A stretch of 64,000 nucleotides of DNA from Halictus rubicundus (Eukaryota; Arthropoda; Insecta; Hymenoptera; Halictidae): assembly GCF_050948215.1 (NCBI RefSeq), contig NW_027488816.1, positions 62,001 through 126,000 of the forward strand. Reading direction: 5' to 3'. Shown here one piece after another: positions 25,621 to 40,400 of the stretch. A program made the translations under genes and the position numbers. Under the pieces are notes generated by a model. That model searched no databases and was not told the origin of the DNA. It worked only from the letters and a program-made list of their open reading frames with translations. Every line of letters starts with the position of its first letter. The first letter of the stretch is position 1.

Positions 25621-27040
25621 ATCCTATCCTCTATCCTATCCTCTATCCTATCCTATCCTCTATCCTATCCTATCGTTTATCCTATCCTATCCTCTATCCT
25701 ATCCTATCCTCTAACATATCCTATCCGCTATCCTATCCTATCCTCTATCCTATTCTATCCTCTATCCTATCCAATCCTATATCCTATTCTCTATCCTATC
25801 CTATCCTCTATTCTATCCTATCCTCTATCCTATCCTATCCTCTATCCTATCATATCCTCTATCCTATCCTATCCCCTATCCTATCCTATCCTCTATCCTA
25901 TACTATCCTCTATCCTATCCTATTCTCTATCCTATCCTATCCTCTATCCTATGCTATCCTCTATCCTATCCAATCCTATATCCTATTCTCTATCCTATCC
26001 TATCCTCTATCCTATCCTCTATTCCATCCAATCCTATATCCTATCCTCTATCATATCCTATCCTCTATCCTATCCTATCCTCTATCCTATCCTATCCTAT
26101 CCTCTATCCTATCCTATCCTCTATCCTATCCTATACTCTATCGTATCCTATCCTCTATCCTATCCTATCCTCTATCCTATCCTATCCTCTATCCTATCCT
26201 ATCCGCTATCCTATCCAATCCTATATCCTATTCTCTATTCTATCCTATCCTCTATCCTATCCTATCCTCTATCCTATCCTATCCTCTATCCTATCCTATT
26301 CTCTATCCTATCCTATCCTCTATCCTATCCTATCCTCTATCCTATCCTATCCACTCTCCTATTCTATCCTCTATCCTATCCAATCCTATATCGTATCCTC
26401 TATCCTATCCTATCCTCTACCCTATCCTATCCACTATCCTATCCTATCCTCTATCCTATCCTATCCTCTATCCTATCGTATCCTCTATCCTATCCTACCG
26501 TTTATCCTATCCTATCCTCTATCCTATCCTATTCTCTATCCTATCCTATCCTCTATCCTATCCTATCCTCTATCGTATATTATCCTCTATCCTATCCTAT
26601 TCTCTATCCTATCCTATCCTCTATCCTATCCTATTCTCCATCCGATCCTATCCTCTATCCTATCTTATCCTCTATCCTATCCTATCCTCTATCCTATCCT
26701 ATCCTCTATCCTATCCTATCCTATCCTCTATCTTATCCTATCCTCTATCATATCCTATCCTCTATCCTATCCTATCGTTTATCCTATCCTATCCTCTATC
26801 CTATCCTATCCTCTATCCTATCCTATTCTCTATCCTATCCTATCCTCTATCCTATCCTATCCTCTATCCTATCCTATCCTCTATCCTATCCTATCCTCTA
26901 TCCTATCCTATCCTCTATCATATCCTATCCTCTATCCTATCCAATCCTATATCCTATTCTCTATCCTATCCTATCCTCTATGATATCCTATCCTCTATCC
27001 TAACCTATTCTCTATCCTATCCTATCCTCTATCCTATCCA
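25621..27040 (+). repeat. 1420 bp higher-order repeat, copy 1
   Basis: Landmarks repeat exactly 1420 bp downstream: CTAACATATCC at 25711/27131, the ATG variant at 25951/27371, GTATATT at 26575/27995 and GATATC at 26982/28402. The unit starts near 25620, just upstream of the CGTTTATCC landmark, and joins copy 2 directly. It contains one set of the common landmarks in the order CTAACATATCC, ATTCCATCC, CCGCTATCC, CTCTCCTATTC, ACCGTTTATCC, GTATATT and CCGATCC. No indel relative to copy 2 is needed to keep the offset. Confidence 0.85.
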
Positions 27041-28460
27041 ATCCTATCCTCTATCCTATCCTCTATCCTATCCTATCCTCTATCCTATCCTATCGTTTAT
27101 CCTATCCTATCCTCTATCCTATCCTATCCTCTAACATATCCTATCCGCTATCCTATCCTATCCTCTATCCTATTCTATCCTCTATCCTATCCAATCCTAT
27201 ATCCCATTCTCTATCCTATCCTATCCTCTATTCTATCCTATCCTCTATCCTATCCTATCCTCTATCCTATCATATCCTCTATCCTATCCTATCCCCTATC
27301 CTATCCTATCCTCTATCCTATCCTATCCTCTATCCTATCCTATTCTCTATCCTATCCTATCCTCTATCGTATGCTATCCTCTATCCTATCCAATCCAATA
27401 TCCTATTCTCTATCCTATCCTATCCTCTATCCTATCCTCTATTCCATCCAATCCTATATCCTATCCTCTATCATATCCTATCCTCTATCCTATCCTATCC
27501 TCTATCCTATCCAATCCTATCCTCTATCCTATCCTATCCTCTATCCTATCCTATCCTCTATCGTATCCTATCCTCTATCCTATCCTATCCTCTATCCTAT
27601 CCTATCCTCTATCCTATCCTATCCGCTATCCTATCCAATCCTATATCCTATTCTCTATTCTATCCTATCCTCTATCCTATCCTATCCTCTATCCTATCCT
27701 ATCCTCTATCCTATCCTATTCTCTATCCTATCCTATCCTCTATCCTATCCTATCCTCTATCCTATCCTATCCTCTCTCCTATTCTATCCTCTATCCTATC
27801 CAATCCTATATCGTATCCTCTATCCTATCCTATCCTCTATCCTATCCTATCCACTATCCTATCCTATCCTCTATCCTATCCTATCCTCTATCCTATCGTA
27901 TCCTCTATCCTATCCTACCGTTTATCCTATCCTATCCTCTATCCTATCCTATTCTCTATCCTATCCTATCCTCTATCCTATCCTATCCTCTATCGTATAT
28001 TATCCTCTATCCTATCCTATTCTCTATCCTATCCTATCCTCTATCCTATCCTATTCTCCATCCGATCCTATCCTCTATCCTATCTTATCCTCTATCCTAT
28101 CCTATCCTCTATCCTATCCTATCCTCTATCCTATCCTATCCTATCCTCTATCTTATCCTATCCTCTATCATATCCTATCCTCTATCCTATCCTATCGTTT
28201 ATCCTATCCTATCCTCTATCCTATCCTATCCTCTATCCTATCCTATTCTCTATCCTATCCTATCCTCTATCCTATCCTATCCTCTATCCTATCCTATCCT
28301 CTATCCTATCCTATAATCTATCCTATCCTATCCTCTATCATATCCTATCCTCTATCCTATCCAATCCTATATCCTATTCTCTATCCTATCCTATCCTCTA
28401 TGATATCCTATCCTCTATCCTAACCTATTCTCTATCCTATCCTATCCTCTATCCTATCCA
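27041..28460 (+). repeat. 1420 bp higher-order repeat, copy 2
   Basis: This is the second tandem copy, with the same landmark order as copy 1 and a constant offset of 1420 bp. Differences seen by eye are substitutions: CCAATCCAATATCC near 27395, CTATCCAATCC in place of CTATCCTATCC near 27511, and CTATAATCTATCC near 28314. The CTATAATCT variant also occurs once in the upstream transitional region near 25224, so the two places probably share a source. Confidence 0.84.
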
Positions 28461-28850
28461 ATCCTATCCTCTATCCTATCCTCTATCCTATCCTATCCTC
28501 TATCCTATCCTATCGTTTATCCTATCCTATCCTCTATCCTATCCTATCCTCTAACATATCCTATCCGCTATCCTATCCTATCCTCTATCCTATTCTATCC
28601 TCTATCCTATCCAATCCTATATCCTATTCTCTATCCTATCCTATCCTCTATTCTATCCTATCCTCTATCCTATCCTATCCTCTATCCTATCATATCCTCT
28701 ATCCTATCCTATCCCCTATCCTATCCTATCCTCTATCCTATCCTATCCTCTATCCTATCCTATTCTCTATCCTATCCTATCCTCTATCCTATGCTATCCT
28801 CTATCCTATCCAATCCTATATCCTATTCTCTATCCTATCCTATCCTCTAT
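28461..28850 (+). repeat. 1420 bp higher-order repeat, truncated copy 3
   Basis: The 1420 bp spacing continues for about 390 bp: CTAACATATCC at 28551 is 1420 bp from 27131, and the ATG variant at 28791 is 1420 bp from 27371. At about 28850 the match stops. Copy 2 goes on to ATTCCATCC, while this copy turns to a plain CTCTATTCTATCC unit and enters the second subfamily. The break is a clear recombination-type junction between two repeat families. Confidence 0.82.
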
Positions 28851-31800
28851 TCTATCCTATCCTCTATCCTATCCTATCCTCTATCCTATCATATCCTCTA
28901 TCCTATCGTATCCCCTATCCTATCCTATCCTTTATCCTATCCTATCCTCTATCCTATCCTATCCGCTATCCTATCCAATACTGTATCCTATTCTCTATCC
29001 TATCCTATCCTCTATGATATCCTATCCTCTATCCTATACTATCCTCTATCCTATCCTATCCTCTATCCTATCCTATCCTCTATCCTATCCTATCCTCTAT
29101 CCTATCCTATTCTCTATCCTATCCTATCCTCTATCCTATCCTATTCTCTATCCTATCCTATCCTCTATCCTATCCTATCCTCTATCCTATCCTATTCTCC
29201 ATCATATCCTATCCTCTATCCTATCCTATCCTCTATCCTATCCTATCCTCTATCCTATCCTATCCTCTATCCTATCCTATCCTATCCTCTATCCTATCCT
29301 ATCCTCTATCATATCCTATCCTCTATCCTATCCTATCGTTTATCCTATCCTATCCTCTATCCTATCCTATCCTCTATCCTATCCTATCCTCTATCCTATC
29401 CTATCCTCTATCCTATCCAATCCTCTATCCTATCCTATCCTCTATCCTATCCTATCCTCTATCCTATCCTATCCTCTATCCTATCCTATCCTCTATCCTA
29501 TTCTATCCTCTATCCTATCCAATCCTATATCCTATTCTCTATCCTATCCTATCATCTATGATATCCTATCCTCTATCCTAACCTATTCTCTATCCTATCC
29601 TATCCTCCATCCTATCCTATCCTATCCTCTATCCTATCCTATCCTCTATCCTATCATATCCTCTATCCTATCCTATCCCCTATCCTATCCTATCCTCTAT
29701 CCTATCCTATCCTCTATCCTATCCTATTCTCTATCCTATCCTATCCTCTATCCTATCCTATCCTCTATCCTATCCTATTCTCCATCCTATCCTATCCTCT
29801 ATCCTATCCTATCCGCTATCCTATCCTATCCTCTATCCTATCCTATCCTCTATCCTATCCTATCCTATCCTCTATCCTATCCTATCCTCTATCCTATCCT
29901 ATCCTATCCTCTATCCTATCCTCTATCCTATCCTATCGTTTATCCTATCCTATCCTCTTTCCTATCCTATCCTATCCTCTTTCCTATCCTATCCTCTATC
30001 CTATCCTATCCTCTATCCTATCCTATCCTCTATCCTATCCAATACTCTATCCTATCCTATCCTCTATCCTATCCTATCCTCTATCCTATCCTATCCTCTA
30101 TCCTATCCTATCCTCTATCCTATCCTATCCTCTATCCTATCATATCCTCTATCCTATCCTATCCCCTATCCTATCCTATCCTCTATCCTATCCTATCCTC
30201 TATCCTATCCTATTCTCTATCCTATCCTATCCTCTATCCTATCCTATCCTCTATCCTATCCTATCCTCTATCCTATCCTATCCTCTATCCTATCATATCC
30301 TCTATCCTATCCTATCCCCTATCCTATCCTATCCTCTATCCTATCCTATCCTCTATCCTATCCTATTCTCTATCCTATCCTATCCTCTATCCTATGCTAT
30401 CCTCTATCCTATCCAATCCTATATCCTATTCTCTATCCTATCCTATCCTCTATTCTATCCTATCCTCTATCCTATCCTATCCTCTATCCTATCATATCCT
30501 CTATCCTATCCTATCCCCTATCCTATCCTATCCTTTATACTATCCTATCCTCTATCCTATCCTATCCGCTATCCTATCCAATACTATATCCTATTCTCTA
30601 TCCTATCCTATCCTCTATCCTATCCTATCCTCTATCCTATCCTATTCTCCATCATATCCTATCCTCTATCCTATCCTATCCTCTATCCTATCCTATCCCC
30701 TATCCTATCCTATCCTCTATCCTATCCTATCCTATCCTCTATCCTATCCTATCCTCTATCATATCCTATCCTCTATCCTATCCTATCGTTTATCCTATCC
30801 TATCCTCTATCCTATCCTATCCTCTATCCTATCCTATCCTCTATCCTATCCTATCCTCTATCCTATCCAATCCTCTATCCTATCCTATCCTCTATCCTAT
30901 CCTATCCTCTATCCTATCCTATCCTCTATCCTATCCTATCCTCTATCCTATTCTATCCTCTATCCTATCCAATCCTATATCCTATTCTCTATCCTATCCT
31001 ATCATCTATGATATCCTATCCTCTATCCTAACCTATTCTCTATCCTATCCTATCCTCCATCCTATCCTATCCTATCCTCTATCCTATCCTATCCTCTATC
31101 CTATCATATCCTCTATCCTATCCTATCCCCTATCCTATCCTATCCTCTATCCTATCCTATCCTCTATCCTATCCTATCCTCTATCCTATCCTATCCTCTA
31201 TCCTATCCTATTCTCTATCCTATCCTATCCTCTATCCTATGCTATCCTCTATCGTATCCTATCCTTTATCCTATCCTATCCTCTATCCTATCCTATCAAC
31301 TATCCTATCCAATCCTATATCCTATTCTCTATCCTATCCTATCCTCTATGATATCCTACCCTCTATCCTATACTATCCTCTATCCTATCCTATCCTCTAT
31401 CCTATCCTATTCTCTATCTTATCCTATCCTCTATCCTATCCTATCCTCTATCCTATCCTATCCTCTATCATATCCTATGCTCTATCCTATCCTATCCTTT
31501 ATCCTATCCTATCCTCTATCCTATCCTATCCTCTATCCTATCCTATCCTCTATCCTATCCTATCCTCTATCCTATCCAATCCTCTATCCTATCCTATCCT
31601 ATCCCCTATCCTATCCTATCCTCTATCCTATCCTATTCTCTATCCTATCCTATCCTCTATCCTATCCTATCCTGTATCCTATCCTATCCTCTATCCTATC
31701 CTATCCTCTATCCTATTCTATCCTCTATCCTATCCAATCCTATATCCTATTCTCTATCCTATCCTATCCTCTATGATATCCTATCCTCTATCCTAACCTA

Positions 31801-34800
31801 TTCTCTATCCTATCCTATCCTCCATCCTATCCTATCCTATCCTCTATCCTATCCTATCCTCTATCCTATCATATCCTCTATCCTATCCTATCCCCTATCC
31901 TATCCTATCCTCTATCCTATCCTATCCTCTATCCTATCCTATCCTCTATCCTATCCTATTCTCTATCCTATCCTATCCTCTATCCTATGCTATCCTCTAT
32001 CGTATCCTATCCTCTATCCTATCCTATCCTCTATCCTATCCTATCCTCTATCCTATCCAATCCTCTATCCTATCCTATCCTCTATCCTATCCTATCCTCT
32101 ATCCTATCCTATCCTCTATCCTATCCTATCCTCTATCCTATTCTATCCTCTATCCTATCCAATCCTATATCCTATTCTCTATCCTATCCTATCCTCTATG
32201 ATATCCTATCCTCTATCCTAACCTATTCTCTATCCTATCCTATCCTCTATCCTATCCTATCCTCTATCCTATCCTATCCTCTATCCTATCCTATTCTCTA
32301 TCCTATCCTATCCTCTATCCTATGCTATCCTCTATCGTATCCTATCCTCTATCCTATCCTATCCTCTATCCTATCCTATCCTCTATCCTATCCTATTCTC
32401 TATCCTATCCTATCCTCTATCCTATCCTATCCTGTATCCTATCCTATCCTCTATCCTATCCTATCCTCTATCCTATTCTATCCTCTATCCTATCCAATCC
32501 TATATCCTATTCTCTATCCTATCCTATCCTCTATGATATCCTATCCTCTATCCTAACCTATTCTCTATCCTATCCTATCCTCCATCCTATCCTATCCTAT
32601 CCTCTATCCTATCCTATCCTCTATCCTATCATATCCTCTATCCTATCCTATCCCCTATCCTATCCTATCCTCTATCCTATCCTATCCTCTATCCTATCCT
32701 ATTCTCTATCCTATCCTATCCTCTATCCTATGCTATCCTCTATCGTATCCTATCCTCTATCCTATCCTATCCTCTATCCTATCCTATCCTCTATCCTATC
32801 CAATCCTCTATCCTATCCTATCCTCTATCCTATCCTATCCTCTATCCTATCCTATCCTCTATCCTATCCTATCCTCTATCCTATTCTATCCTCTATCCTA
32901 TCCAATCCTATATCCTATTCTCTATCCTATCCTATCCTCTATGATATCCTATCCTCTATCCTAACCTATTCTCTATCCTATCCTATCCTCTATCCTATCC
33001 TATCCTCTATCCTATCCTATCCTCTATCCTATCCTATTCTCTATCCTATCCTATCCTCTATCCTATGCTATCCTCTATCGTATCCTATCCTCTATCCTAT
33101 CCTATCCTCTATCCTATCCTATCCTCTATCCTATCCAATCCTCTATCCTATCCTATCCTCTATCCTATCCTATCCTCTATCCTATCCTATCCTCTATCCT
33201 ATCCTATCCTCTATCCTATCCTATCCTCTATCCTATCCTATTCTCTATCCTATCCTATCCTCTATCCTATGCTATCCTCTATCGTATCCCATCCTCTATC
33301 CTATCCTATCCTCTATCCTATCATATCCTCTATCCTATCCTATCCCCTATCCTATCCTATCCTCTATCCTATCCTATCCTCTATCCTATCCTATTCTCTA
33401 TCCTATCCTATCCTCTATCCTATGCTATCCTCTATCCTATCCAATCCTATATCCTATTCTCTATCCTATCCTATCCTCTATTCTATCCTATCCTCTATCC
33501 TATCCTATCCTCTATCCTATCATATCCTCTATCCTATCCTATCCCCTATCCTATCCTATCCTTTATCCTATCCTATCCTCTATCCTATCCTATCCGCTAT
33601 CCTATCCAATACTATATCCTATTCTCTATCCTATCCTATCCTCTATGATATCCTATCCTCTATCCTATACTATCCTCTATCCTATCCTATCCTCTATCCT
33701 ATCCTATCCTCTATCCTATCCTATCCTCTATCCTATCCTATTCTCTATCCTATCCTATCCTCTATCCTATCCTATTCTCTATCCTATCCTATCCTCTATC
33801 CTATCCTATCCTCTATCCTATCCTATTCTCCATCATATCCTATCCTCTATCCTATCCTATCCTCTATCCTATCCTATCCTCTATCCTATCCTATCCTCTA
33901 TCCTATCCTATCCTATCCTCTATCCTATCCTATCCTCTATCATATCCTATCCTCTATCCTATCCTATCGTTTATCCTATCCTATCCTCTATCCTATCCTA
34001 TCCTCTATCCTATCCTATCCTCTATCCTACCCTATCCTCTATCCTATCCAATCCTCTATCCTATCCTATCCTCTATCCTATCCTATCCTCTATCCTATCC
34101 TATTCTCTATCCTATCCTATCCTCTATCCTATCCTATTCTCCATCATATCCTATCCTCTATCCTATCCTATCCTCTATCCTATCCTATCCTCTATCCTAT
34201 CCTATCCTATCCTCTATTCTATCCTATCCTCTATCCTATCCTATCCTCTATCCTATCATATCCTCTATCCTATCCTATCCCCTATCCTATCCTATCCTCT
34301 ATCCTATCCTATCCTCTATCCTATCCTATTCTCTATCTTATCCTATCCTCTATCCTATCCTATCCTCTATCCTATCCTATCCTCTATCATATCCTATGCT
34401 CTATCCTATCCTATCCTTTATCCTATCCTATCCTCTATCCTATCCTATCCTCTATCCTATCCTATCCTCTATCCTATCCTATCCTCTATCCTATCCAATC
34501 CTCTATCCTATCCTATCCTCTATCCTATCCTATCCTCTATCCTATCCTATTCTCTATCCTATCCTATCCTCTATCCTATCCTATCCTGTATCCTATCCTA
34601 TCCTCTATCCTATCCTATCCTCTATCCTATTCTATCCTCTATCCTATCCAATCCTATATCCTATTCTCTATCCTATCCTATCCTCTATGATATCCTATCC
34701 TCTATCCTAACCTATTCTCTATCCTATCCTATCCTCCATCCTATCCTATCCTATCCTCTATCCTATCCTATCCTCTATCCTATCATATCCTCTATCCTAT

Positions 34801-35500
34801 CCTATCCCCTATCCTATCCTATCCTCTGTCCTATCCTATCCTCTATCCTATCCTATCCTCTATCCTATCCTATTCTCTATCCTATCCTATCCTCTATCCT
34901 ATGCTATCCTCTATCGTATCCTATCCTCTATCCTATCCTATCCTCTATCCTATCCTATCCTCTATCCAATCCAATCCTCTATCCTATCCTATCCTCTATC
35001 CTATCCTATCCTCTATCCTATCCTATCCTCTATCCTATCCTATCCTCTATCCTATTCTATCCTCTATCCTATCCAATCCTATATCCTATTCTCTATCCTA
35101 TCCTATCCTCTATGATATCCTATCCTCTATCCTAACCTATTCTCTATCCTATCCTATCCTCTATCCTATCCTATCCTCTATCCTATCCTATCCTCTATCC
35201 TATCCTATTCTCTATCCTATCCTATCCTCTATCCTATGCTATCCTCTATCGTATCCTATCCTCTATCCTATCCTATCCTCTATCCTATCCTATCCTCTAT
35301 CCTATCCTATCCTCTATCCTATCCAATCCTCTATCCTATCCTATCCTCTATCCTATCCTATCCTCTATCCTATCCTATCCTCTATCCTATCCTATCCTCT
35401 ATCCTATTCTATCCTCTATCCTATCCAATCCTATATCCTATTCTCTATCCTATCCTATCCTCTATGATATCCTATCCTCTATCCTAACCTATTCTCTATC
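28851..35500 (+). repeat. Second satellite subfamily domain
   Basis: The 17 bp monomer is the same but the landmarks differ. GTATATT, CCGATCC, CTCTACCC and CAGATCC were not seen here. Instead CTCCATCATATCC appears (about 29199, 30649, 33830, 34140), and CCTAACCTATTCTC is followed by a unit carrying CTCCATCCTATCC (about 29605, 31050, 31828, 32580, 34733). Blocks starting with CTATGCTATCCTCTATCG recur at 31239, 31987, 32322, 32732, 33065, 33271, 34901 and 35236. Variants carrying G or CpG are fewer, so the domain is more uniform than the rest. CCTCTTTCCTATCC occurs twice, 24-25 bp apart, near 29955 and 29978. No gene is present. Confidence 0.75.
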
Positions 35501-37485
35501 CTATCCTATCCTCTATCCTATCCTATTCTCTATCCTTTCCTATCCTCTATGATATCCTATCCTCTATCCTAACCTATTCTCGATCCTATCCTATCCTCTA
35601 TCCTATCCTATCCTATCCTCTATCCTATCCTCTATCCTATCCAATCCTATATCCTATTCTCCATCCTATCCTATCCTCTACCCTATCCTATCCTCTATCA
35701 GATCCTATCCTCTATCCTATCCTATCCTCTATCCTATCGTATCCTATCCTCTATCCTATCCTATCCTCTATCCTATCGTATCCTCTATCCTATCGTATCC
35801 TCTATCCTATCCTATCGTTTATCCTATCCTATGCTCTATCCTATCCTATTCTCTATCCTATCCTATCCTCTATCCTATCCTCTATTCTATCCAATCCTAT
35901 ATCCTATCCTCTATCATATCCTATCCTCTATCCTATCCTATCCTCTATCCTATCCTATCCTATCCTCTATCCTATCCTATCCTCTATCCTATCCTATCCT
36001 CTATCGTATCCTATCCTCTATCCTATCCTATCCACTATCCTATCCTATCCTCTATCCTATCCTATCCTCTATCCTATCCTATCCTATCCTCTATCCTATC
36101 CTATCCTCTATCCTATCCTATCCTCTATCCTATCCTATCCTCTATCCTATCCTATCCTCTATCCTATCCTATTCTCTATCCTATCCTATCCTCTATCCTA
36201 TCCTATCCTCTATCCTATCCTATCCTCTCTCCTATTCTATCCTCTATCCTATCCAATCCTATATCGTATCCTCTATCCTATCCTATCCTCTATCCTATCC
36301 TATCCACTATCCTATCCTATCCTCTATCCTATCCTATCCTCTATCCTATCGTATCCTCTATCCTATCCTATCGTTTATCCTATCCTATCCTCTATCCTAT
36401 CCTATTCTCTATCCTACCCTATCCTCTATCCTATCCTATTCTCTATCCTATCCTATCCTCTATCCTATCCTATCCTCTATCGTATATTATCCTCTATCCT
36501 ATCCTATTCTCTATCCTATCCTATTCTCTATCCTATCCTATCCTCTATCCTATCCTATTCTCCATCCGATCCTATCCTCTATCCTATCTTATCCTCTATC
36601 CTATCCTATCCTCTATCCTATCCTATCCTCTATCCTATCCTATCCTATCCTCTATCTTATCCTATCCTCTATCATATCCTATCCTCTATCCTATCCTATC
36701 GTTTATCCTATCCTATCCTCTATCCTATCCTATCCTCTATCCTATCCTATCCTCTATCCTATCCTATCCTCTATCCTATCCTATTCTCTATCCTATCCTA
36801 TCCTCTATCCTATCCTATCCTCTATCCTATCCTATCCTCTATCCTATCCTATCCTCTATCATATCCTATCCTCTATCCTATCCAATCCTATATCCTATTC
36901 TCTATCCTATCCTATCCTCTATGATATCCTATCCTCTATCCTAACCTATTCTCTATCCTATCCTATCCTCTATCCTATCCTATCCTATCCTCTATCCTAT
37001 CCTCTATCCTATCCTATCCTCTATACTATCCTATCGTTTATCCTATCCTATCCTCTATCCTATCCTATCCTCTAACATATCCTATCCGCTATCCTATCCT
37101 ATCCTCTATCCTATTCTATCCTCTATCCTATCCAATCCTATATCCTATTCTCTATCCTATCCTATCCTCTATTCTATCCTATCCTCTATCCTATCCTATC
37201 CTCTATCCTATCATATCCTCTATCCTATCCTATCCCCTATCCTATCCTATCCTCTATCCTATGCTATCCTCTATCGTATCCTATCCTCTATCCTATCCTA
37301 TCCTCTATCCTATCCTATCCTCTATCCTATCCAATCCTCTATCCTATCCTATCCTCTATCCTATCCTATCCTCTATCCTATTCTATCCTCTATCCTATCC
37401 TATCCTCTATCCTATTCTATCCTCTATCCTATCCAATCCTATATCCTATTCTCTATCCTATCCTATCCTCTATGATATCCTATCC

Positions 37486-40400
37486 TCTATCCTAACCTAT
37501 CCTCTATCCTATCGTATCCTCTATCCTATCCTATCGTTTATCCTATCCTATGCTCTATCCTATCCTATTCTCTATCCTATCCTATCCTCTATCCTATCCT
37601 CTATTCTATCCAATCCTATATCCTATCCTCTATCATATCCTATCCTCTATCCTATCCTATCCTCTATCCTATCCTATCCTATCCTCTATCCTATCCTATC
37701 CTCTATCCTATCCTATCCTCTATCGTATCCTATCCTCTATCCTATCCTATCCTCTATCCTATCCTATCCTCTATCCTATCCTATCCGCTATCCTATCCAA
37801 TCCTATATCCTATTCTCTATTCTATCCTATCCTCTATCCTATCCTATCCTCTATCCTATCCTATCCTCTACCCTATCCTATTCTCTATCCTATCCTATCT
37901 TCTATCCTATCCTATCCTCTATCCTATCCTATCCTCTCTCCTATTCTATCCTCTATCCTATCCAATCCTATATCGTATCCTCTATCCTATCCTATCCTCT
38001 ATCCTATCCTATCCACTATCCTATCCTATCCTCTATCCTATCCTATCCTCTATCCTATCGTATCCTCTATCCTATCCTATCCTCTATCCTATCCTATCCT
38101 CTATCATATCCTATCCTCTATCCTATCCAATCCTATATCCTATTCTCTATCCTATCCTATCCTCTATGATATCCTATCCTCTATCCTAACCTATTCTCTA
38201 TCCTATCCTATCCTCTATCCTATCCTATCCTATCCTCTATCCTATCCTCTATCCTATCCTCTATCCTATCCAATCCTATATCCTATTCTCCATCCTATCC
38301 TATCCTCTATCCTATCCTATCCTATCCTCTATCCTATCCTGTATCATATCCTATCCTCTATCCTATCCTATCCTCTATCCTATCCTATCCTATCCTCTAT
38401 CCTATCCTATCCTCTATCCTATCCTATCCTCTATCGTATCCTATCCTCTATCCTATCCTATCCTCTATCCTATCCTATCCTATCCGCTATCCTATCCAAT
38501 CCTATATCCTATTCTCTATTCTATCCTATCCTCTATCCTATCCTATCCTCTATCCTATCCTATCCTCTATCCTATCCTATTCTCTATCCTATCCTATCCT
38601 CTATCCTATCCTATCCTCTATCCTATCCTATCCTCTCTCCTATTCTATCCTCTATCCTATCCAATCCTATATCGTATCCTCTATCCTATCCTATCCTCTA
38701 TCCTATCCTATCCACTATCCTATCCTATCCTCTATCCTATCCTATCCTCTATCCTATCGTATCCTCTATCCTATCCTACCGTTTATCCTATCCTATCCTC
38801 TATCCTATCCTATTCTCTATCCTATCCTATCCTCTATCCTATCCTATCCTCTATCGTATATTATCCTCTATCCTATCCTATTCTCTATCCTATCCTATCC
38901 TCTATCCTATCCTATTCTCCATCCGATCCTATCCTCTATCCTATCTTATCCTCTATCCTATCCTATCCTCTATCCTATCCTATCCTCTATCCTATCCTAT
39001 CCTATCCTCTATCTTATCCTATCCTCTATCATATCCTATCCTCTATCCTATCCTATCGTTTATCCTATCCTATCCTCTATCCTATCCTATCCTCTATCCT
39101 ATCCTATTCTCTATTATATCCTATCCTCTATCCTATCCTATCCTCTATCCTATCCTATCCTCTATCCTATCCTATCCTCTATCCTATCCTATCCTCTATC
39201 ATATCCTATCCTCTATCCTATCCAATCCTATATCCTATTCTCTATCCTATCCTATCCTCTATGATATCCTATCCTCTATCCTAACCTATTCTCTATCCTA
39301 TCCTATCCTCTATCCTATCCAATCCTATCCTCTATCCTATCCTCTATCCTATCCTATCCTCTATCCTATCCTATCGTTTATCCTATCCTATCCTCTATCC
39401 TATCCTATCCTCTAACATATCCTATGCGCTATCCTATCCTATCCTCTATCCTATTCTATCCTCTATCCTATCCAATCCTATATCCTATTCTCTATCCTAT
39501 CCTATCCTCTATTCTATCCTATCCTCTATCCTATCCTATCCTCTATCCTATCATATCCTCTATCCTATCCTATCCCCTATCCTATCCTATCCTCTATCCT
39601 ATCCTATCCTCTATCCTATCCTATTCTCTATCCTATCCTATCCTCTATCCTATGCTATCCTCTATCCTATCCAATCCTATATCCTATTCTCTACCCTATC
39701 CAATCCTCTATCCTATCCTCTATTCCATCCAATCCTATATCCTATCCTCTATCATATCCTATCCTCTATCCTATCCTATCCTCTATCCTATCCTATCCTA
39801 TCCTCTATCCTATCCTATCCTCTATCCTATCCTATCCTCTATCGTATCCTATCCTCTATCCTATCCTATCCTCTATCCTATCCTATCCTCTATCCTATCC
39901 TATCCGCTATCCTATCCAATCCTATATCCTATTCTCTATTCTATCCTATCCTCTATCCTATCCTATTCTCTATCCTATCCTATCCTCTATCCTATCCTAT
40001 TCTCCATCCGATCCTATCCTCTATCCTATCTTATCCTCTATCCTATCCTATCCTCTATCCTATCCTATCCTCTATCCTATCCTATCCTATCCTCTATCTT
40101 ATCCTATCCTCTATCATATCCTATCCTCTATAATATCCTATCGTTTATCCTATCCTATCCTCTATCCTATCCTATCCTCTATCCTATCCTATTCTCTATC
40201 CTATCCTATCCTCTATCCTATCCTATCCTCTATCCTATCCTATCCTCTATCCTATCCTATCCTCTATCCTATCCTATCCTCTATCATATCCTATCCTCTA
40301 TCCTATCCAATCCTATATCCTATTCTCTATCCTATCCTATCCTCTATGATATCCTATCCTCTATCCTAACCTATTCTCTATCCTATCCTATCCTCTATCC

